Below are positions 27,933 through 36,306 of a stretch of 64,000 nucleotides of DNA, piece after piece (position 1 is the stretch's first letter; each line of letters starts with the position of its first letter). A model generated the notes under the pieces. That model did not search any database. It was given only the letters and a program-made list of their open reading frames with translations, and was not told where the DNA came from. The DNA is taken from positions 277,005 to 341,004 of the forward strand of contig NZ_QMBP01000009.1 in NCBI RefSeq assembly GCF_003289945.1, given 5' to 3'. The DNA is from Mesorhizobium hawassense (GTDB lineage: Bacteria > Pseudomonadota > Alphaproteobacteria > Rhizobiales > Rhizobiaceae). Made by a program: the position numbers and the translations under genes.

Positions 27933-28137
27933 AGTGTATCGAAATTCGGGTCAGGCCGAGCCGAAAATGGTGGGTTCCGAGAACCGGCCTACGCCGGCCG
28001 TAGCCTTCATGGAGCGGATACATTTATGAGGGCTTCGGCCGGCGAAGGCCGGAGCGGAGCGTACTTTTCGTACGTGAGCACCGGAAGCGCAGGAAGCCGC
28101 CATTTGCAGGCCGGCCTCACCCGAATGTCGGTACACT
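27933..28137. repeat. Nested palindromic intergenic repeat (RIME/MITE-like), copy A
   Basis: 205 bp bounded by imperfect inverted repeats of 19 bp: AGTGTATCGAAATTCGGGT (27933) and ACCCGAATGTCGGTACACT (ending 28137), 17/19 complementary. The core matches copy B at 36026-36164 (AGCGGAGCGTACTT, GTGAGCACCGGAAGCGCAGG, CATTTGCAGGCCGG). Copy A carries about 66 extra bp, itself an imperfect hairpin with GCCGGCCG-type ends. Its right end abuts the MscS gene stop with no base between. The rest of the 358-bp gap (27780-27932) shows nothing recognisable. Confidence 0.85.
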
Positions 28138-30627
28138 TCAGCTGGGGTCTGGCTTACGACCCTTGCGCTTCATCTTGGCCAGCCGCTCCCGCTCGGCCGC
28201 GGCTTCCTCCTCCAGCCTCTGGCGCTCGGCGAATTCGGCCTCGATCTTGTCGTCGTCGATCGGCCAGGCTTCGTGCTTCTTGGTTTCGACCACGGCGCGC
28301 GGTGTCGATGGGATCTCGATCTGCTCCTCCTCGAAAATATCGAAGATGGCGAAGCGGATATCATTCTGCACGATGCTGCCGTTCATGATGTCGGCCACGA
28401 ACACCCGGACTTCGAATTCGAGGGCGGCAAGCCCGAAATTGGCGAAGAGAACGAATGGCTCGGGATTCTTCAGCACCATCGGATGGGCGCGCGCAATGTT
28501 GGTCAACAGGACATGGACGCGCTTGACGTCGCTGCCATAGGCGACGCCGACCTTGATATCGACGCGGCCGAGCTTGTTGCGATGCGTCCAGTTGCCGACC
28601 GCATTGTTGATGAGATTCGAGTTGGGCAGGATCACCGACTGCCTCTGGAAGGTTTCGATCTCGGTGGCGCGCACGCTGATCTTCCTGACCGTGCCGCTGA
28701 CGTCGCCGGCGACGATCCAGTCGCCGACCTTGAACGGCCGCTCGGCAAGCAGGATGAGGCCCGAAACAAAATTCGAGACGACGTTCTGCAGGCCGAAGCC
28801 GATACCCAGCGAAAGCGCGCCGGCAACCAGCGCCAGGTTGGAAAGATCGATGCCCGCCGCCGAGATGCCGACAAGGCCGGCAATCGCCACGCCGGCATAA
28901 CCGACACCCAGGCGGATCGAGTTGCGCACGCCGGCATCGACCTTGCCGCGCGCCATCACCGAACCGTCCAGCCAGCCCTGGAACCAGCGCGTCAGGAAAT
29001 AGCCGATGATAAAGACGACGATGCCGCTGAGGATGCCGAGGAAAGAGATGGTCACCGAACCGATCGTGACGCCGGTCGCGAGCTTATAGGCCCAAGCCTC
29101 GATATCGCCCGGCTGAAAACCCCACATCAAAAGGATCAGCGGCAGGAATACCAGCACGATCATCAGGTTGATGGCGATGCTCACCACCAGGCCGAGTTGG
29201 TCGAGGGCCGTATCCTCATAGCTGGAATTGGTCGAAAGCCAGCGTCCGACCGACGTGTCTGCGAAGCCACCCTCCTCGCCGATCGCGCGCGCCGACAGGA
29301 AGCCGATATAGGCCGTCACCAGCACCGTGCCGGTGACCACCACCTGCAGCGAAACGAAGATGGCAAGGCCGATATAGCCGAGCAGCGCCGCGGCGATGGT
29401 GAACAGGCCGAGCCCGATCGCAAGAAAGCGAAGCCATGCCGGCCATGGCCGCCAGGAGCCATCGCCAGCCCTGAACGGCTTGAGCATCCCCATCAGGATC
29501 AGGATGACGCCGACGATGATGGTGGCAACGAAGCTTCTCGCGATGGTCAGCGAGAGCGGCGAGCCCATCTTGTCGTTGACGACCGAGAGGAAATTGTTGA
29601 AGCCAAGGACCAACGCCATCGCCGTCGTCAGCCGCACCAGCCAACGAGCCGGGCCAGTCGCAACCGGAATGAGGCGCCAGTTAGGCAGGCGCGGCTCGAG
29701 GGCGGCATTGGTCAGCCGGTTGACGCAGAATACCACCGCGACCACGGCCAGAAGCGCATTGAGGAATACGCCGATATCGCCGCGCAGCACGTTGTAATAA
29801 TTGAAGAAAAATACCGTCGAAATGAGAAAGACGACAAGCGCCAAGGTCGGCAGCAGCGTCGACCAGAATGCCACGGAAAGCCGGCTTAGATAGGACGGCT
29901 CCTCGACGGAGGGATCGGGTTCGAAGATGCGCCCGAACAGGCGCCGTCCTCCAACCAGCAGCACAGCCGCCAACATCAATGCCATGAAGGTGGCGGCAAG
30001 CATGGCCTGGAATTTGAACTTGAGCGCGAAGGTCAGCCAGGACGCCACCGCCTTGTAGAGACCGCTGAACTGGTCATGCGCGTCGGAAAATGCCTGCGGA
30101 CTCAGCGCGTCGGTCAGTTCGTAGCGTTTGGTCAGAACATTGCGGAAAAGCTCGCTGCGCATGACCGCGATCTTGTCGACCAGCCCGTTGACGCGGATCG
30201 ACAGATTCTGCGCGCTGGCGACGACCGCGTTGATCTCGGCCTTCTCCGAGGCAAGCGCGCTGCGCTCGTTGCTGACGATAATCGGCTCGGGTGGCTGCCC
30301 CTGCGCCGGCGGCGCGCCGAGCACTTCGATGCGGTTGTTGATGTCGTTGAGGCGTTGCCGGAATGCCAGCGCGCTGGTCAGCGCCGCACGCGAAATATCC
30401 TCGAGCTGCAATCGGATGTCGACCAGCCCCGCATCGTCCTGGTCGGGGTCGCTCAGTTTCTTCTCCAGGCCGTCGGTCTTGGTCGTCAGGTCCTGGATGA
30501 CCTTGGTCTGGTCAGCGATGAGTTGCGACGAACCATGGCCGATCGCCTGCGCCGACGCGTCGAACGCCGGCTGCCCGAGGACAGCGACGATGACGACCAG
30601 GATCAGGCGCAGCAGACGGAAGAACAT
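28138..30627 (-). CDS. Large MscS-family mechanosensitive channel (DUF3772-type)
   Basis: 829 aa. A signal peptide (about 1-28) is followed by a periplasmic helical region (about 30-190, DUF3772-like), then around ten membrane helices and the MscS pore and beta domain (about 580-790). The pore-lining motif reads SLGIGFGLQNVVSNFVSGL near residue 610 and then ERPFKVGDWI. The C-terminus is a charged helix ending in a Lys/Arg-rich tail. Likely an inner-membrane channel that relieves osmotic pressure, larger than MscS itself and closer to MscK/YbiO. A palindromic repeat sits exactly at its stop codon. Confidence 0.88.
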   Translation of the reverse strand: MFFRLLRLILVVIVAVLGQPAFDASAQAIGHGSSQLIADQTKVIQDLTTKTDGLEKKLSDPDQDDAGLVDIRLQLEDISRAALTSALAFRQRLNDINNRIEVLGAPPAQGQPPEPIIVSNERSALASEKAEINAVVASAQNLSIRVNGLVDKIAVMRSELFRNVLTKRYELTDALSPQAFSDAHDQFSGLYKAVASWLTFALKFKFQAMLAATFMALMLAAVLLVGGRRLFGRIFEPDPSVEEPSYLSRLSVAFWSTLLPTLALVVFLISTVFFFNYYNVLRGDIGVFLNALLAVVAVVFCVNRLTNAALEPRLPNWRLIPVATGPARWLVRLTTAMALVLGFNNFLSVVNDKMGSPLSLTIARSFVATIIVGVILILMGMLKPFRAGDGSWRPWPAWLRFLAIGLGLFTIAAALLGYIGLAIFVSLQVVVTGTVLVTAYIGFLSARAIGEEGGFADTSVGRWLSTNSSYEDTALDQLGLVVSIAINLMIVLVFLPLILLMWGFQPGDIEAWAYKLATGVTIGSVTISFLGILSGIVVFIIGYFLTRWFQGWLDGSVMARGKVDAGVRNSIRLGVGYAGVAIAGLVGISAAGIDLSNLALVAGALSLGIGFGLQNVVSNFVSGLILLAERPFKVGDWIVAGDVSGTVRKISVRATEIETFQRQSVILPNSNLINNAVGNWTHRNKLGRVDIKVGVAYGSDVKRVHVLLTNIARAHPMVLKNPEPFVLFANFGLAALEFEVRVFVADIMNGSIVQNDIRFAIFDIFEEEQIEIPSTPRAVVETKKHEAWPIDDDKIEAEFAERQRLEEEAAAERERLAKMKRKGRKPDPS

Positions 30628-30821
30628 GAGTTTGTTGGCGACTCGCGGCCGAAAAATCCTCGAAATTCCCGCCCTTGATAAAGACCGGCATATCGGGCGG
30701 CAAGTCGTCCCGATCGTGCCGGCGAGAGTCGGCCTGTCGAAAAGCGATGGCGCAATCTTGGCTTTGCGCCTCCCGCCTGCTCTATAGTCTGCCGCCTCGC
30801 ATCATAAGGACGATAGTAAGA

Positions 30822-32081
30822 ATGGCGGAATATTCAGCCTTTTCGCTGCTCAAGAACGCGCTGACGGGCAACAAGGATTGGAAGCCCGCCTGGCGCAAGC
30901 CGGATCCCAAGGCTTCCTATGACGTGATCGTCATCGGTGGCGGCGGCCACGGCCTTTCGACCGCCTACTACCTTGCCAAGGAACACGGCATCACCAACGT
31001 CGCGGTGCTGGAAAAGGGCTGGCTGGGCTCCGGCAATGTCGGCCGCAACACCACGGCGGTGCGCTCCAACTATCTCCTGCCGCAGAACACCCGCTTCTAC
31101 GAACATTCGATGAAGCTGTGGGAGAACCTCTCGCACGACCTCAACTATAACGTCATGTTCTCGCAGCGCGGCTGCCTGAACCTCGCGCACACGCCTGGCC
31201 AGCTCGATGATTATGCAAGGCGCGGCAACGCCATGCGCCATCTCGGCGTTGATGCCGACCTGATGAGCGTCGACCAGATCAAGCGGCTCGTGCCGGCACT
31301 GGACATTTCTGGTTCGGCGCGCTTCCCCATCCTTGGCGGGTTGATGCAGCGGCGCGCCGGCAGCGCCCGCCACGACGCCGTCGCCTGGGGCTATGCGCGT
31401 GGCGCCGACCGGCGCGGCGTCGACATCATCGAGAATTGCGAGGTCACCGGCTTCCTGCGCGACGGCGGCCGCATCACCGGCGTTTCGACGACGCGCGGCG
31501 AAATCCGCGCCAAGAAGGTTGCGCTCGCGGTTGCCGGCAGCACCGGTCGCGTCATGCAGCTCGCCGGCATCTCGCATATGCCGATCGAAAGCCACGTGCT
31601 GCAGGCCTTCGTCTCGGAATCGCTGAAGCCGATCATCGACACCATCCTGACCTTCGGCATGGGCCACTTCTACATTTCCCAGTCCGACAAGGGCGGTCTC
31701 GTCTATGGCGGCGATCTCGACGGCTACAACAGCTATGCCCAGCGCGGCAGCCTGCCGATCGTCGACGAGGTGATGAGCGAGATGCTGGCGCTGTTCCCGG
31801 GGCTGGCGCGGGTGCGCATGCTGCGCTCCTGGGGCGGGCTCTGCGACATGACGATGGACGGCTCGCCGATCATCACCACCGGTCCGCTGCCCGGCATGTA
31901 TCTCAACTGCGGCTGGTGCTATGGCGGCTTCAAGGCGACGCCCGCCTCTGGCTGGTGCTTTGCGCACACCATCGCCAAGGACGAGCCGCACGAGTTCAAC
32001 GCGCCCTTCACGCTCGACCGTTTCTACCGCGGCCTCGTCATCGACGACAAAGGCCAGGGCGCGACGCCCAGATTGCATTAG
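30822..32081 (+). CDS. soxB: Sarcosine oxidase beta subunit
   Basis: 419 aa from ATG 30822; the length is as expected for SoxB (about 415). The dinucleotide motif VIVIGGGGHGLSTAYYLA begins at residue 35. ARHDAVAWGYAR near residue 182 matches the region in which heterotetrameric sarcosine oxidase attaches FMN covalently, pointing to His184. The subunit holds the FAD site where sarcosine is oxidised to glycine. First gene of soxBDAG. A weak promoter-like TATAGT lies at 30783-30788. Confidence 0.92.
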   Translation: MAEYSAFSLLKNALTGNKDWKPAWRKPDPKASYDVIVIGGGGHGLSTAYYLAKEHGITNVAVLEKGWLGSGNVGRNTTAVRSNYLLPQNTRFYEHSMKLWENLSHDLNYNVMFSQRGCLNLAHTPGQLDDYARRGNAMRHLGVDADLMSVDQIKRLVPALDISGSARFPILGGLMQRRAGSARHDAVAWGYARGADRRGVDIIENCEVTGFLRDGGRITGVSTTRGEIRAKKVALAVAGSTGRVMQLAGISHMPIESHVLQAFVSESLKPIIDTILTFGMGHFYISQSDKGGLVYGGDLDGYNSYAQRGSLPIVDEVMSEMLALFPGLARVRMLRSWGGLCDMTMDGSPIITTGPLPGMYLNCGWCYGGFKATPASGWCFAHTIAKDEPHEFNAPFTLDRFYRGLVIDDKGQGATPRLH

Positions 32082-32083
32082 GG

Positions 32084-32132
32084 AACCATGATCCCAAAAA
32101 GTGGGAACCGGTTTTTGGAAAAGATCATGGTT
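32084..32132. repeat. 49-nt bulged hairpin repeat, copy 1
   Basis: Between soxB and soxD. Architecture: outer arm AACCATGATC (32084-32093), inner arm CCAAAAA, 11-nt loop GTGGGAACCGG, TTTTTGG, 4-nt bulge AAAA, outer arm GATCATGGTT (32123-32132). Both arms are perfectly complementary. The same 10-7-11-7-4-10 plan recurs at 39305-39353 with different but still paired arms. It resembles REP-type palindromes and may protect or attenuate the sox mRNA. Confidence 0.8.
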
Positions 32133-32152
32133 GAACAAGAAGATACTCGAAA

Positions 32153-32431
32153 ATGCTGATCACTTGTCCCTATTGCGGCCCGCGCGACGTCATCGAATTC
32201 ACCTACCAGGGCGACGGCAACCGCGAGCGGCCGCAGCCGGCCTCGCAGAATCTCGACGCCTGGAACGCCTATGTCTACGACCGGCTGAACCCGGCCGGCG
32301 ACCACAATGAGATCTGGCAGCATTCCGGCGGCTGCCGCGCGCATCTGAGGGTCGTGCGCAACACGCTCACGCATGAAATCCGGAGCACCACTTTCGCCAG
32401 AGGCGGCCACAAGGCGGAGGGCCGCTCGTGA
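32153..32431 (+). CDS. soxD: Sarcosine oxidase delta subunit
   Basis: 92 aa. Cys5 and Cys8 (CPYC) together with His57 and Cys61 (WQHSGGC) match the four zinc ligands of SoxD. The small subunit binds zinc and holds the alpha subunit in the heterotetramer. It overlaps soxA by 4 bp. The hairpin repeat separates it from soxB, which could set a different level for the two halves of the operon. Confidence 0.93.
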   Translation: MLITCPYCGPRDVIEFTYQGDGNRERPQPASQNLDAWNAYVYDRLNPAGDHNEIWQHSGGCRAHLRVVRNTLTHEIRSTTFARGGHKAEGRS

Positions 32432-35421
32432 GCCCGCGCCGTGCCGAGACCGGCGGCCGGATCGACCGGCTGCGCACCATCCGCTTCACCTTCGACGGCG
32501 CGCCGTATACCGGCCATGCCGGCGACACGCTGGCTTCGGCGCTGCTGGCCAATGGCGTGACGCTGTTCGGCCGTTCGTTCAAATACCATCGCCCGCGCGG
32601 CCTGCTCGCCGCCGGCGTCGAGGAGCCCAATGCGCTGGTGACGGTGCTGCGCGGCGAAGTGCGCGAGCCGAACATCGCCGCCACCATGGTCGAAATCTAT
32701 GACGGGCTGGTCGCCGACAGTCAGAACCGCACGCCCTCGCTCGCCTGGGACATCGGCGCGATGAACCAGCTCGGCGGCAAGATCCTGTCGGCCGGCTTCT
32801 ACTACAAGACCTTCATGGGGCCGGTGATCGGCCCGTTGAAGGGCACGCGCTTCTGGATGTTCTGCGAGCATTTCATCCGCCGCGCCGCCGGTCTCGGCAA
32901 GGCGGGCACCGCGCCCGACCCGGCGCGCTACGAGCGCATGAACGCTTTTTGCGACGTGCTGGTGGTCGGCTCCGGTCCGGCCGGCCTGATGGCGGCAAAG
33001 GCCGCCGCCGACCAGGGCGCGCGCGTCATCCTCGCCGATCTGGAAGCAAACTTCGGCGGCTCCGCCAACTGGTCGGGCGAAACCATCGACGGCATGCCAG
33101 CCGCCGACTGGACGCAGCGCATGGTCGGGCAGCTCGAAGGCAATGACAATGTACGGCTTTTGCCGCGCACGACCGTGTGGGGCTATTACGACGGCAACAC
33201 GCTGGCCGCGCTGGAACGGGTGACCGATCACAAGGAAGCGCCCGCCAAGGGCGAGCCGCGCCAGCGCTATTGGGCGATCCGCGCCGGGACGGTGGTGCTT
33301 GCGACCGGCTCCTTCGAGCGACCGCTTGTGTTCCCGGGCAACGACCGCCCCGGCGTCATGCTGGCGCACGCTGCCGAGCGCTACGTCAACGAATATGGCG
33401 TGCTGCCTGGACAGCGCATCGCGCTGTTCACCAACAACGACAGCGCCTACCGCTCGGCATTCGCCTTGAAGAAGGCCGGCGCCGCAATTGTCGCCATCGT
33501 CGATGTCCGAAGCGACGTCTCGAACGAAATGCGCAGGCTGGCGAGCGAAGCCGAAGCCGAGCTGCTTGCCGGTCATGCCGTGGTTGCGACCGAGGGCGGC
33601 AAGGCGCTCACCGGCCTCAAGGTGCAACGCTTCGACGCCAGGAGCGGTGCGCTCAGCGGCGACGAGCGCAGCATCCACGCCGACAGTCTTTTGATGTCGG
33701 GCGGCTGGTCGCCGACCATCCACCTCGCCAGCCAGGCCGGCGCCAAAGCCGAGTGGGATCCGGCCCGGCAAGCCTTCCTGCCGCCAAAGCCGACGCAGCG
33801 CTGGATCGGCGCCGGTGCGTTCACCGGCAGTTTTTCGACCGCCGAAGCCATTGCCGAAGGCCGCGCCGCCGGCCTTCAAGCGGCTGGCGGGACGGCGTCA
33901 TCAGCACCCCTGCCCATCGTCGAAGCCGCCCCCGGCGATCCCGATCCGGCGCCGGTCTTCGAGATCAAGGCCAAGGGCAAGAGTTTCGTCGATTTCCAGC
34001 ACGATGTGACCGCCGAGGACGTGCGGCTCGCGCATCGCGAAGGCTTCGTCTCGGTCGAGCACCTGAAGCGCTACACCACGCTCGGCATGGCGACCGACCA
34101 GGGCAAGAATTCCAACCTGCCGGGTCTCGCCATCATGGCCGAGGCGCTCGGCAAGTCGATCCCCGAAGTCGGCACGACGCGCTTCCGCCCGCCTTACACA
34201 GCGGTGTCGATTGGCTCGCTGGCGGCAGAGCGCTTCGGCGATCTGAAGCCCGAGCGGCTGACGCCGATGCACGATTGGCACATCGCCAATGGCGCGACCA
34301 TGTATTCGGCCGGCCTGTGGTACCGCCCGATGATCTACGGCCTGGCCGGCGAAACGGTCGAGCAGGCCTATGTCCGCGAGGCCAAGGCGACACGCGAAAG
34401 CGCTGGCATCGTCGATGTCTCGACGCTGGGCAAGATAGCGGTTCAGGGGCTGGACGCGGCCGAGTTCCTCGACCGCGTCTACACCAACATGTTTTCCACG
34501 CTCGCGGTCGGCAAGGCCCGTTACGGCCTGATGCTGCGCGAAGACGGGCTTGCCTTCGACGACGGCACCACCTGGCGGCTGGGCGACCAGGAATTCCTGA
34601 TGACCACCACCACCGCCAATGCCGGCAAGGTGATGCAGCATCTGGAGTATTTCCTCGACGTCATCTGGCCTGAGCTGAAGGTCACGGTGACCTCCGTCAC
34701 CGACGAATGGGCAGGTGCTGCGATCGGTGGCCCCAAGGCGCGCGCCATCCTAGCCGCCTGCGTCACCGGCACCGCCGTCGACAACGCAACCTTGCCCTTC
34801 ATGGGCATCGTGCATGGCCAGATAGCCGGCGTTCCAGTGATGATCTGCCGGCTGTCCTTCTCCGGCGAGATGGCTTTCGAGGTGTATTCCGGCGCCGGCT
34901 ACGGCACCCGCGTCTGGGAAGCTTTGATCGAGGCCGGCACGCCTTTCGGTCTTGTGACCTACGGGCTGGAGGCCCTGGGCACGATGCGCATCGAGAAGGG
35001 GCACGTCACCGGCGCCGAGATCGACGGCCGCACCACCGCGCGCGATCTGCATCTCGACTGGATGCTGTCGAAGAAGAAGCCCTTCATCGGCTCGGCCATG
35101 ATGGACCGCGAGGGACTTGTCGCAAATGACCGGCTGCAGCTCGTCGGCCTGATCGCGCTCGACAACCGTCCGCTCAACGGTGGCGGACACGTCGTCGAGA
35201 AACTGGACGAGGCCAATCCGCACGATTCGCTCGGCCACATCACCGCCTGCTGCTACTCGCCGGCGCTCGGCAAATACATCGCGCTGGCGCTGGTCGAGGG
35301 CGGCAAGGCGCGCCACGGCACGCGCGCCTTCGTCTCCGATCCGCTGCGAAACCGGTTCGGGCCGATCGAGATCGTCTCCAATCACTTCTATGATCCGGAC
35401 GGGAGCCGCATGCATGGCTGA
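32428..35421 (+). CDS. soxA: Sarcosine oxidase alpha subunit
   Basis: 997 aa, start GTG at 32428 inside the soxD stop (GTGA). Domains in order: an N-terminal 2Fe-2S-like fold without an iron cluster (about 15-100, RSFKYHRPRGLLAAG near 50), an NAD-binding disulfide-oxidoreductase-like domain (VVGSGPAGLMAAKAA near 175) and a C-terminal GcvT/aminomethyltransferase domain (about 610-990) that hands formaldehyde to THF. Length fits the family. The usual companions purU, glyA or folD are not next to it here. Confidence 0.93.
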   Translation: MSPRRAETGGRIDRLRTIRFTFDGAPYTGHAGDTLASALLANGVTLFGRSFKYHRPRGLLAAGVEEPNALVTVLRGEVREPNIAATMVEIYDGLVADSQNRTPSLAWDIGAMNQLGGKILSAGFYYKTFMGPVIGPLKGTRFWMFCEHFIRRAAGLGKAGTAPDPARYERMNAFCDVLVVGSGPAGLMAAKAAADQGARVILADLEANFGGSANWSGETIDGMPAADWTQRMVGQLEGNDNVRLLPRTTVWGYYDGNTLAALERVTDHKEAPAKGEPRQRYWAIRAGTVVLATGSFERPLVFPGNDRPGVMLAHAAERYVNEYGVLPGQRIALFTNNDSAYRSAFALKKAGAAIVAIVDVRSDVSNEMRRLASEAEAELLAGHAVVATEGGKALTGLKVQRFDARSGALSGDERSIHADSLLMSGGWSPTIHLASQAGAKAEWDPARQAFLPPKPTQRWIGAGAFTGSFSTAEAIAEGRAAGLQAAGGTASSAPLPIVEAAPGDPDPAPVFEIKAKGKSFVDFQHDVTAEDVRLAHREGFVSVEHLKRYTTLGMATDQGKNSNLPGLAIMAEALGKSIPEVGTTRFRPPYTAVSIGSLAAERFGDLKPERLTPMHDWHIANGATMYSAGLWYRPMIYGLAGETVEQAYVREAKATRESAGIVDVSTLGKIAVQGLDAAEFLDRVYTNMFSTLAVGKARYGLMLREDGLAFDDGTTWRLGDQEFLMTTTTANAGKVMQHLEYFLDVIWPELKVTVTSVTDEWAGAAIGGPKARAILAACVTGTAVDNATLPFMGIVHGQIAGVPVMICRLSFSGEMAFEVYSGAGYGTRVWEALIEAGTPFGLVTYGLEALGTMRIEKGHVTGAEIDGRTTARDLHLDWMLSKKKPFIGSAMMDREGLVANDRLQLVGLIALDNRPLNGGGHVVEKLDEANPHDSLGHITACCYSPALGKYIALALVEGGKARHGTRAFVSDPLRNRFGPIEIVSNHFYDPDGSRMHG

Positions 35422-36016
35422 GCACCAGTTGCCCGAACGCCTCTCGCCGCTGGAGCCGGACTATCATCTGGGTTCGCATGGCAATTTCGAACATGGCGTC
35501 GACGTCATCCTGTCCGAAACGCGGCCAGGGTCGATCCTGCAGCTCGCCGCATGGCCGGGCGAAGAGAAGCGGCTGATCGAAGTGATCCGCAAGGTAACCG
35601 GTCTTGCCCTGCCCGATGGCGCCGGCGGCGGTGTAAGCAGCAGCGCCCGTGCCGTCTTCGGCTTCGCGCCTGGGAAATTCACCGTTGTGGACGAAGCCGA
35701 GGGGCTGGCCGCGGCCTTCGCCGGCGTCATCACGCCGGCCATCGGCACGCTGACGGATCTTTCGCATGGCCGCACCGCGATGCGCATCGCCGGCCCGAAG
35801 GCCGAGTGGGTGATGGCGAAGTTCTTTGCCATCGACTTCGCCCTGCCGGCCTTCCCGCTCGGCGCCGGCCGTTCGACCAACCATCACGACATCTTCGCCC
35901 AGATCCAGCGTAGCGGTGCCGACCAGTTCGACATCTACGTCTTCCGCTCCTTCGCGCGCTCGTTCTGGAAGGCTTTGTGCCACGCCAGCGAAGAAGTCGG
36001 CTACGAAGTGCAGTAG
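35414..36016 (+). CDS. soxG: Sarcosine oxidase gamma subunit
   Basis: 200 aa from ATG 35414, overlapping soxA by 8 bp; the length and position (last of soxBDAG) are normal. The sequence shows the GcvT-like fragment of SoxG: SLLD-like AVFGFAPGKF near residue 80, LTDLSHGRTAMRIAGPKAEWVMAKF near 115 and DIYVFRSFARSFW near 178. It packs on the alpha subunit and helps form the folate channel. Confidence 0.9.
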   Translation: MAEHQLPERLSPLEPDYHLGSHGNFEHGVDVILSETRPGSILQLAAWPGEEKRLIEVIRKVTGLALPDGAGGGVSSSARAVFGFAPGKFTVVDEAEGLAAAFAGVITPAIGTLTDLSHGRTAMRIAGPKAEWVMAKFFAIDFALPAFPLGAGRSTNHHDIFAQIQRSGADQFDIYVFRSFARSFWKALCHASEEVGYEVQ

Positions 36017-36025
36017 AGCACTTAA

Positions 36026-36164
36026 GGTGTGTTGAGATTCAGGTCAGGCCGAGCCGAAAATGGCGGGTTCCGAGAACCGGAGCGGAGCGTACTTAAGTAC
36101 GTGAGCACCGGAAGCGCAGGAACTCGTCATTTGCAGGCCGGTCTCACCTGAATATCAACACACC
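36026..36164. repeat. Palindromic intergenic repeat (RIME/MITE-like), copy B
   Basis: 139 bp with terminal inverted repeats GGTGTGTTGAGATTCAGGT (36026-36044) and ACCTGAATATCAACACACC (36146-36164), 18/19 complementary. Same core as copy A at 27933-28137 but lacking the inner 66-bp hairpin insert. It begins 9 bp after the soxG stop, so it may also serve as the end of the sox transcript. Nothing else is recognised in the 290-bp gap up to 36306. Confidence 0.85.
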
Positions 36165-36306
36165 CTTTGGTCCAGCCGGCATCTGGCACTATGAACGACC
36201 ACAACTGCTGCTTGAGCGTTGGGCCAGCAGGGGCGATAGGTAAGGAATCACGGGCGCTTGCCAAGGCAGACGCCTGTCCAGGCAACCAGTTCGACCATAC
36301 CCTTCC

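Noticed and set aside
27955..28030. CRISPR-like repetition of GGCCGG blocks in the gap before the MscS gene
   Set aside because: The blocks are arms of the nested palindromes, not regularly spaced direct repeats with unique spacers.
30628..30821. Glycine riboswitch or other leader before soxB
   Set aside because: No tandem aptamer-like structure is visible; only a weak -10-like TATAGT with poor -35 spacing.
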